From: a bacterium
Lineage (GTDB): Bacteria; SZUA-79; Acidulodesulfobacterales; Acidulodesulfobacteraceae
NCBI GenBank assembly: GCA_021788495.1
Contig: JAJYKQ010000014.1
Coordinates: 1-21,700, forward strand
Reading direction: 5' to 3'
DNA: 21,700 nucleotides
The notes beneath the pieces were generated by a model. It ran no database searches. It was not told where the DNA came from and saw only the letters and a program-made list of their open reading frames with translations. Made by a program: the position numbers and the translations under genes. Positions 16,413 through 21,700 of the stretch are shown one piece after another (the stretch's first letter is position 1; each line of letters starts with the position of its first letter).

Positions 16413-17990
16413 TCAGTAAGGATAAACCTGACCTTTAACCGCAAAATATCCCGCGGCGGCAATAGCAGGAATCTCTTCGAGCTTATTAGTAGCTGCGGTC
16501 TTATTATTCGTAGTCATCCATATATTGCCGTTCGGGTCAATATACATATAATTAGGAGCAAAAGACAGCACCGCTCCAGTATAAGCGATACCGAATGTCC
16601 CACTCCCGTTGTTCACTTCTATCAACTCGCCATCATTATTAGTCTTATTTTCTACTGTAACCCATATATTGCCGGCGGCATCCGCGGCAATAGACATTTG
16701 GTCGGGATAAGCGGAAGCGGAAGCAGACGCAAGGGTTATCGGCGCGCTTAACGGACCGCCGGACGGATAATAATAAAGCACGTCATTGCCGCCGGATTGC
16801 GCCGGAATCCATATATTTCCAGAAGGGTCTATTGCAATGGAATTGGCGCTCTGGGTGCACGCTCCGGAAGGCAGGCTTGCCGCCACGGAAACGGATGAAC
16901 CGCCGCTCGGAAATTCCAGCAATTCGTCCGAATTACCGCAACTGCTTGGAGACGAAGTCATCCAGATATTATTTGATGAATCTATCGCAATATCGTTCAA
17001 AGAAACAATGGTCGAAGGCAACTGATAAGTATTTGCCACGGTTGCGGCGCCTCCGGAAGCCCCCGTTATTTCCAATAACTGACCTTTATTCGTAGAATTG
17101 TAAACCGGAAGCCACATATTTCCATTTGAATCTATTCCGAATCCTCCCGTGAAACCCTGCGATGCAGAATAATAATAGCTGTCGCCTGAAGGAATAGTAT
17201 TTTGAGTAAATGAAGCGCCGTTAGTCGCGCCGTAAGGCAACTCATAAAAATAAGGCGTGGAGGCGGTTCCTATAGGCGCCCATGTATTTCCAGAACCGTC
17301 GATAACCACATTATTTATAGTCGGCAACATATTGATTCCTATGTTATAAGTGGCAGATATAGTATTAGCAGTGCCGTTTAGTTGTATCACGGAAAGCACA
17401 CCGCTTGAAGTCATATCGCCAAACCTTATATTGCCGTTTTTATCCATATGAACTATCGCCAACTCATCTGTTCCAGAAATTCCCGACGTCGGCGTCATAT
17501 CAATAGGAGTTCCTGCGTTCGAAGCCGTAGTAAAGCTGGACGTATAAGCGCTCGCTATAGCCGTTCCGTTTTGCGCCTTTATGCCGCCGGACGTAAAAGT
17601 AATAGTATATGTAGTACTTGCGGTAAGCGGGCTTGCCGGCGTAACGGAAACCTCGGTGTCGGTGCCGTTCCATACTGGATTTACAATATTGACCGGCGTG
17701 CCTCCAGAAGAAGTTACCGTTGTATCCGTGGCATTAAAAGAACCGGTATTCATTGCCTCGCTGAAAGTTACGGTAATAATCGGGCTTATAGATACGCCGG
17801 TAGCGGAGCTTAATGGCGATATAGCGGTAACCGTAGGAGCCGCAGTAGATGAACCTCCGCCGGAACCGGAACTGCTGCCGCCGCCTCCTCCGCCGCACCC
17901 CGACAGGGCGGCTGCAGCCGAGAATAAAAATAAAGCTATAACTAACAAACTTAAAAAATTAAAGCGCTTAAATTGGGTTGTTTTCATCAT
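16413..17990 (-). CDS. Lipoprotein with Ig-like domain and six-bladed beta-propeller
   Basis: A 525-residue surface or periplasmic lipoprotein. The signal peptide ends in the lipobox LSGC with the lipidated Cys at 32, followed by a flexible Gly/Ser linker (33-50). Residues 52-156 are a bacterial Ig-like domain of the SbsA/Big_5 type ('PLSSATGVSISPIITVTFSE', 'PLTASTTYTITFTSGGIKAQ', 'TSSFTT'). Residues about 170-510 carry repeats of the form 'IDxxGNxW' with Trp at 237, 293, 343, 394, 443 and 491, spaced 48-56 residues, as in NHL or Vgb-like propellers. No Vgb catalytic assignment is possible. AGGAGG-like sequence lies just before the double ATG. Base use is more GC-rich than the Lpx genes, perhaps recent transfer. 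The Lol exporter genes nearby would handle such a lipoprotein. Confidence 0.8.
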   Translation of the reverse strand: MMKTTQFKRFNFLSLLVIALFLFSAAAALSGCGGGGGGSSSGSGGGSSTAAPTVTAISPLSSATGVSISPIITVTFSEAMNTGSFNATDTTVTSSGGTPVNIVNPVWNGTDTEVSVTPASPLTASTTYTITFTSGGIKAQNGTAIASAYTSSFTTASNAGTPIDMTPTSGISGTDELAIVHMDKNGNIRFGDMTSSGVLSVIQLNGTANTISATYNIGINMLPTINNVVIDGSGNTWAPIGTASTPYFYELPYGATNGASFTQNTIPSGDSYYYSASQGFTGGFGIDSNGNMWLPVYNSTNKGQLLEITGASGGAATVANTYQLPSTIVSLNDIAIDSSNNIWMTSSPSSCGNSDELLEFPSGGSSVSVAASLPSGACTQSANSIAIDPSGNIWIPAQSGGNDVLYYYPSGGPLSAPITLASASASAYPDQMSIAADAAGNIWVTVENKTNNDGELIEVNNGSGTFGIAYTGAVLSFAPNYMYIDPNGNIWMTTNNKTAATNKLEEIPAIAAAGYFAVKGQVYPY

Positions 17991-18013
17991 TTTTCCTCCA
18001 TACTTTTATTTGA

Positions 18014-18054
18014 AATTAAGATAAAACTTTGCTTAATTATAGTTTATCTTAATT
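18014..18054. promoter_or_regulatory. Inverted repeat over the lipoprotein promoter
   Basis: AATTAAGATAAAACT (18014-18028) and AGTTTATCTTAATT (18041-18054) are inverted copies with one bulged A, 12 bases apart. A minus-strand TATAAT (18041-18036) lies at the inner edge of the right arm, 46 bases before the ATG. This is what an operator for a dimeric regulator would look like. The half-site GATAAACT also occurs at 15241-15248 in the luxR leader, which could be chance in AT-rich DNA. Confidence 0.5.
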
Positions 18055-18067
18055 AAAAATAAATAAA

Positions 18068-18085
18068 ATCGTCCAAATGGACGAT
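18068..18085 (-). terminator. Intrinsic terminator after the HTH remnant
   Basis: ATCGTCCA and TGGACGAT pair perfectly around two bases; on the minus strand the stem is followed by TTTATTTATTTTT. It lies 23 bases after the stop of the HTH remnant and before the lipoprotein promoter. It could instead be a second operator. Confidence 0.5.
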
Positions 18086-18095
18086 AAAAATACTT

Positions 18096-18278
18096 TTGCG
18101 GAAAAGACTAAAAGGAGGTTGCGGCAAACCTTTTTAATTCGCGGGTGGAAGTTATCTCAATTTTATTCATAACATTAGACATATGGGTTTTAAAAGTGCT
18201 TCTCGTAATATTAAGCCTATCGGTTATTTCTGCCGGACTTAAATTTTCTTTTAATAATAATAAGACGGCGGCTTCTTT
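18096..18278 (-). pseudogene. Remnant: 3' end of a LuxR-type regulator gene
   Basis: About 97% identical in DNA to the 3' end of the regulator gene at 14064-15224, same orientation, six differences in 183 bases. It reads KEAAVLLLLKENLSPAEITD and so on through the whole HTH, ending AATSF then TAG at the equivalent stop. Upstream of 18278 the similarity stops at once; the frame remains open for about 26 more codons of low-complexity Phe/Leu/Ile sequence but has no plausible start or ribosome site. The sensor domains are missing, so this is a fragment. It lies between the coiled-coil gene and the lipoprotein gene, in the 356-bp gap 17991-18347. Confidence 0.85.
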
Positions 18279-18347
18279 AAAAAAATATATGAATAAGAGA
18301 AAAGAATGTAATAGAAAAAATAATACATCCTTTAACTTAAAAAAATG

Positions 18348-19094
18348 TTATTTAGAGATTTCAGCAATTTCTTCTATCTGATACGTCTTGAAGAAATCGA
18401 TATGGGGGTATTTTTCGGCAAAGTAGTCTTCTACTGCGGGAGCATAAACATATCCTATCATAAAACCTTTGACTTCGGCATTTAAATGCTTTTTTAATCT
18501 TTTAAGCATAAGGCCGAATTTATCGACGTCTTTTTTGCCGGGCTGGGCTTTAGATTCGCCTATAATATAAGTTTTTTTACCGTCTATTTCTCCTTCGAGA
18601 TATAGATTTACTTCGTCGTAAGAGCCGTTTGCATATTTAACGTTTTTTCTTTCCACTTTACTAATAACGGCATTATATTGATTTAAGGCAAACTTTTTCA
18701 TATAAGGCATATATTTGTCTTCTATGCCGTAACCTACCGCCATGGAAAGTCCGCCAAGCTGTTTTTTAACGTCCGCCATATCAACGACGAGCTGCCTGAC
18801 GGTTTCTTCCGTTTTTTTCTGAGCTTCGGCAAGCTCTTTGACTCTTGCTTCGGTTCTTTTCTGAGCTTCGGCAAGCTCTTCGACTCTTTGAGTAAGGCTG
18901 TCGAGGCGCTGTTCCGTTCTTTTCTGCGCTTCGGCGAGTTCTTCGACTATTCTTTCCAGTCTATTAAATTCAACTTTAGTTACTATATTTGACTCGTCGA
19001 TTATGCTTTGCGATATAACTTTGGTAAGAGTTCTCGCCTGCTGTTCGCTGAACGAGTCCTGAAGGTCTTCATATATTTTAAATGTATTAGCCAT
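18348..19094 (-). CDS. Coiled-coil protein with PD-(D/E)XK-like C-terminal domain
   Basis: A 248-residue cytoplasmic protein. Residues 1-40 are a helical head ('YEDLQDSFSEQQARTLTKVI'). Residues 45-112 are a heptad coiled coil built of near-identical units 'VEELAEAQKRTE', repeated about four times also at DNA level. The C-terminal part holds 'SYDEVNLYLEGEIDGKKTYI' and then 'IGESKAQ' (E180, K182), which resembles the E...ExK core of restriction-endonuclease-like folds; the usual second Asp may be D160/E161, with Asn at 163. Such proteins occur in many bacteria and archaea, often labelled DUF3782 or 'chordopoxvirus fusion protein', with no established role. It stands apart from its neighbours, with an HTH remnant directly downstream. 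Confidence 0.65.
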   Translation of the reverse strand: MANTFKIYEDLQDSFSEQQARTLTKVISQSIIDESNIVTKVEFNRLERIVEELAEAQKRTEQRLDSLTQRVEELAEAQKRTEARVKELAEAQKKTEETVRQLVVDMADVKKQLGGLSMAVGYGIEDKYMPYMKKFALNQYNAVISKVERKNVKYANGSYDEVNLYLEGEIDGKKTYIIGESKAQPGKKDVDKFGLMLKRLKKHLNAEVKGFMIGYVYAPAVEDYFAEKYPHIDFFKTYQIEEIAEISK

Positions 19095-19243
19095 ATTGTT
19101 TTATGCTATAAAATAAAATTAATATAATTATATTTTATCATAAATTTAATAAAATAATTATAAAAATTTAATGCGAAATTTTTACATGAGGAAAATGCTT
19201 ATTATAAAGAATTATTTATGTGGTGTATAAAAAGGTTGGGGAA

Positions 19244-19270
19244 GTTAGGAAAATAAAATCTGACACTTTT
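19244..19270. repeat. Single end of the CAGATT-type palindrome family
   Basis: GGAAAATAAAATCTGACAC and then TTTT closely matches one arm of the 89-bp element at 9902-9926 (GGAATATAAAATCTGACACC then TTTT). No inverted partner is nearby. It lies 15-40 bases after the lolD stop and may be a remnant of the same element. The rest of the gap 19095-19284 is AT-rich and holds no gene. Confidence 0.5.
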
Positions 19271-19284
19271 TATTTCTAGCAATA

Positions 19285-19983
19285 TCACAACTTTATCTCT
19301 TCTATTGAACCGCCGGAAATTTTAATTTTACGGCTCATCATAGCCGAAAAGTTGCCGTCGTGAGTAACTATAGCAAGGGTTTTCCCGTGTTTTTTATTAA
19401 GTCCGATAATTATTTCATGGAGCTTTCCTGCATGTCGCGGGTCGAGATTGCCTGTAGGTTCGTCCATTAATATAACCTCAGGAGAGCATACAAGAGCCCT
19501 TGCTATTGCCGCCCTCTGCTGCTCCCCGCCGGAAAGCATATACGGTTTAAAATTAAGCCTGCCTTCGAGGCCCATTTCGCAAAGATAATCTTTCGCAATT
19601 TTAAACGCCGTATTTTTGTTTTCTTTCCTTATTAATAGAGGCATCGCCGCATTTTCTAAGCAACTGAACTCGTTTAAAAGATAGTGGAACTGAAAAACGA
19701 AACCTATATTTTTATTTCTGAAACGGGCAAGATTTTCGTCGGAAAGTGAATAAACGTCCGATTGGCCAAAATATTCGATGTTTCCTAAGTCTGGCTTAAG
19801 CAGTGTTCCCATTATATGCAGAAGCGTGCTTTTACCCGTGCCTGATTCTCCTGTAATTGCAACCGTATCGCCTTTTTTTATTTCAAAATCGGCTTCGTTT
19901 AAAATATTTACGGTTTCATTTCCAGTTTTAAAAATCTTGACTATTTTTTTTAACGAAACGGCTGCATTGCTTTTTATGTTCAT
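19285..19983 (-). CDS. lolD: Lipoprotein-releasing ATPase LolD
   Basis: ATP-binding subunit of the LolCDE-type complex that extracts lipoproteins from the inner membrane for transfer to LolA. With the ATG ending at 19983 it has 232 residues: Walker [10 protein letters not shown] (45-53), Q-loop Q98 in '[20 protein letters not shown]', signature [15 protein letters not shown] (150-164), Walker [13 protein letters not shown] (170-181) and H-loop H208. '[13 protein letters not shown]' is the LolD/MacB form of this region. A TTG ending at 19992 would add three residues and is less likely. The permease gene ends 47 bp before the TTG. In related genomes bamA follows closely; here the accessory block intervenes. 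Confidence 0.92.
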   Translation of the reverse strand: MNIKSNAAVSLKKIVKIFKTGNETVNILNEADFEIKKGDTVAITGESGTGKSTLLHIMGTLLKPDLGNIEYFGQSDVYSLSDENLARFRNKNIGFVFQFHYLLNEFSCLENAAMPLLIRKENKNTAFKIAKDYLCEMGLEGRLNFKPYMLSGGEQQRAAIARALVCSPEVILMDEPTGNLDPRHAGKLHEIIIGLNKKHGKTLAIVTHDGNFSAMMSRKIKISGGSIEEIKL

Positions 19984-20007
19984 AATTTCCAATTAGTGAA
20001 GAAGGCA

Positions 20008-20030
20008 GAATTAAATTCCGTCCCCGTAAT
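20008..20030. repeat. REP-like palindrome between lolC/E and lolD
   Basis: GGCAGAATTAAATTCCGTCC is an imperfect palindrome around the core GAATTAAATTC, followed by CC. The same core and a GTCC flank occur at 8219-8236. I infer a second dispersed palindrome family, with low certainty. Confidence 0.4.
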
Positions 20031-20039
20031 TACAATTTT

Positions 20040-21275
20040 TTACTCGTATCTTACTCCTTCGGCGGGGTCTATTTTACCCGCTTTATAAGAAGGATACAAG
20101 GTTGCTATAAAGCTTAAAAATATTGAACAAAAACCTATAATTACAAATTCTCCGGCGGTCATCCTTACAGGCAGGGCGGTTATGTAGTAAACCGACGACG
20201 GCAGGCTTATTATGTGATATGTTTCTTCAATGTATCCGATTAAAAATCCGGATATTAGCCCCAGAGCCGTTCCTATGCACCCTATAATAAGACCTTGAGC
20301 GATAAAAATAATCATTATATCTTTAGAAGAAGCCCCTATAGATTTTAATACCGCTATATCTTTTCTTTTTTCCATAACGACCATTATCAGCGTCGAGATA
20401 ATATTGAACGCCGCCACTAAAACTATCAGAAATAATATCACGAACATCGTAAGTTTTTCTAATTTAATAGCGGAAAATAAATTTTTATTCAATTCTTCCC
20501 AGCTTAAGGCGTAATAAGAAGATGAGGCAGTTCCTGCATTTAATTTATCTGCAATTTTTTTAGCAATCGCATTAGCCGAACCTAATCTGTTTAATTTAAC
20601 CTCAAGTCCCGTAACGGTTTTTGAAGACAATCCTATAAAATTCTGGGCGTTTTTGACGGAAATAAAAGAAAATGTGGAATCGTAATTATACATTCCGCTG
20701 TTTATTATGCCGCAAACGGTAAACCGTTCGGTCTTAGGCATAACTCCGAAAGGAGTAATACGCCCTTCAGGCGAAATTATCGCGACTCTGTCTCCGACCG
20801 AAACTCCAAGATTTTGAGCTAAAACTTTGCCGAGAACTATTTCGTTTTCGTTTTTAGCGTTTAAACCCGACAGACTGCCTTTTATCAAATATTTTTTTAA
20901 ATCGGTAACTTTTTCTTCGGAATTTACGTCTATGCCTCTCAACACGCTTCCCACAGATGTACTTGACGAAGTTATCATAACGTCCGTGTATATAAAAGGA
21001 GAAACGTCTTTTACGCCTTTAACCGAAAGTATTTTTTTTACAGTTCCTTTATAGTTATTCACGAAGCCGTTATAATTTAAAACTATGACCTGCGACTCTA
21101 TGCCTATTACTTTTTTTTCTAGAGCATGGTCGAAACCGCTCATTACGGATATAACTACTATAAGCGCCATTACCCCTATAGTTATTCCCATTACCGATAT
21201 TAAACTGAGCAAAGATATAAAAGAATTATTCTTCGGCTTTAAATAATGCAGGGCTATTTTAGTATGAAAACTCAT
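20040..21275 (-). CDS. lolC: Lipoprotein-releasing permease LolC/LolE
   Basis: Inner-membrane permease of the Lol exporter, FtsX/MacB family. The 411 residues show 'IALHYLKPKNNSFISLLSLI' at the start, a first membrane helix at about 18-47 ('SVMGITIGVMALIVVISVMSGFDHALEKKVIG', which is the LolC/E signature region), a periplasmic domain to about residue 265, and three more helices in the C-terminal third around 'EKRKDIAVLKSIGASSKDIM', ending 'LYPSYKAGKIDPAEGVRYE'. Only one such gene is next to lolD, so the transporter may use two copies of this protein, or a partner lies elsewhere. LolC and LolE cannot be told apart from this sequence. It follows lysS by 39 bp. Confidence 0.9.
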   Translation of the reverse strand: MSFHTKIALHYLKPKNNSFISLLSLISVMGITIGVMALIVVISVMSGFDHALEKKVIGIESQVIVLNYNGFVNNYKGTVKKILSVKGVKDVSPFIYTDVMITSSSTSVGSVLRGIDVNSEEKVTDLKKYLIKGSLSGLNAKNENEIVLGKVLAQNLGVSVGDRVAIISPEGRITPFGVMPKTERFTVCGIINSGMYNYDSTFSFISVKNAQNFIGLSSKTVTGLEVKLNRLGSANAIAKKIADKLNAGTASSSYYALSWEELNKNLFSAIKLEKLTMFVILFLIVLVAAFNIISTLIMVVMEKRKDIAVLKSIGASSKDIMIIFIAQGLIIGCIGTALGLISGFLIGYIEETYHIISLPSSVYYITALPVRMTAGEFVIIGFCSIFLSFIATLYPSYKAGKIDPAEGVRYE

Positions 21276-21314
21276 TATTTATTTTATTGATTTAATTTAT
21301 TTTGTAAATTTTAT

Positions 21315-21700
21315 TTATTTAATCGGCTTAAGCAAAGGAAATAATATAACGTCCCTTATAGAATGAGAATTCGTCATCAGCATGACTACCCTGTCTATGC
21401 CTATTCCGCACCCTGCGGTTGGAGGAAGCCCCTGTTTTAAAGCTTCTATGTAATCGTCGTCCATTTCCGCAGGCAATCCTTCTTTGATTTTTGTTTCCAC
21501 CTGCATCTTAAAACGTTCTTCCTGGTCAAGCGGGTCGTTCAGCTCCGAAAATCCATTTCCTATTTCCCTCCCTGCTATAAAAAGCTCGAACCTTTCGGTC
21601 ACCGAACCGTCTTTATCGTTTCGTCTGGCAAGCGGGGAGCTTTCTACCGGATAATCGGTAATAAAAGTAGGATTTATAAGTTTAGGCTCTACCGTTTCGT
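21315..21700 (-). CDS. lysS: Lysyl-tRNA synthetase, C-terminal part (cut by window edge)
   Basis: The open frame runs to the window end; about 127 residues are visible. '[20 protein letters not shown]', '[20 protein letters not shown]' then '[10 protein letters not shown]', and the class II motif 3 '[20 protein letters not shown]' near the C-terminus identify a bacterial class II lysyl-tRNA synthetase. An internal GTG ending at 21602 is not a start: the sequence before it continues the enzyme in the same frame. The gene links translation to the Lol cluster, an order also known in deltaproteobacteria. Confidence 0.96.
   Translation of the reverse strand, partial: ETVEPKLINPTFITDYPVESSPLARRNDKDGSVTERFELFIAGREIGNGFSELNDPLDQEERFKMQVETKIKEGLPAEMDDDYIEALKQGLPPTAGCGIGIDRVVMLMTNSHSIRDVILFPLLKPIK

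Noticed and set aside
17448..18024. Long plus-strand open frames opposite the lipoprotein gene
   Set aside because: They arise from the repetitive, GC-richer codons of the lipoprotein; the minus-strand frame has a lipobox, a ribosome site and repeats.
18145..18381. Plus-strand open frame over the HTH remnant
   Set aside because: It is the antisense of the conserved HTH copy and of the end of the coiled-coil gene; the protein is Lys/Asn/Ile low-complexity and has no ribosome site.
21315..21602. Separate small gene starting at the GTG ending at 21602
   Set aside because: The frame continues to the window edge with clear lysyl-tRNA synthetase sequence.

Overview
The window carries a Gram-negative envelope-biogenesis gene cluster. 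Every supported gene is on the minus strand, so the text below follows transcription from high to low coordinates. The DNA is AT-rich. The order lysS - lolC/E - lolD - [inserted genes] - bamA - ompH/skp - lpxD - fabZ - lpxA - lpxI - lpxB - msbA - gspL - gspC - gspI resembles the cluster known from delta-type proteobacteria, and the use of LpxI rather than LpxH for the UDP-diacylglucosamine step fits that. An uncultured, low-GC deltaproteobacterium-like lineage is my best guess. No rRNA or other taxonomic marker is present, so the placement is weak.

Right edge (19.3-21.7 kb): the C-terminal part of lysyl-tRNA synthetase, then the LolC/E permease and LolD ATPase of the lipoprotein exporter. Accessory block (13.3-19.2 kb): about 5.9 kb sits where lolD and bamA are usually close together. 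It holds a coiled-coil protein with a nuclease-like C-terminal domain, a 183-bp copy of a LuxR-type HTH 3' end, a beta-propeller lipoprotein, a small outer-membrane beta-barrel, a full-length GAF/PAS/LuxR regulator, and a broken gene for an unrecognised, probably exported protein. Hairpin repeats lie after several of these genes.

Core block (5.2-13.3 kb): BamA inserts outer-membrane proteins and Skp is a periplasmic chaperone. LpxA, LpxD, LpxI and LpxB make lipid A precursors, FabZ feeds hydroxyacyl-ACP use and fatty-acid elongation, and MsbA flips the lipid A core. Left block (0.2-3.1 kb): three type II secretion genes (gspL, gspC, gspI) follow msbA; the rest of that system must lie elsewhere.

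The points most worth a second look are the duplicated HTH tail, which forms 4.04-kb direct repeats around the regulator and surface-protein genes; the related 110-bp double-hairpin repeats; a palindromic 89-bp MITE-like element and its dispersed relatives; two insertions in the MsbA nucleotide-binding domain; a BamA with an extra N-terminal domain and no Arg in its VRGF position; and an inverted repeat over the promoter of the propeller lipoprotein gene. I did not find a defence system, a CRISPR array, a transposase gene or an RNA gene.
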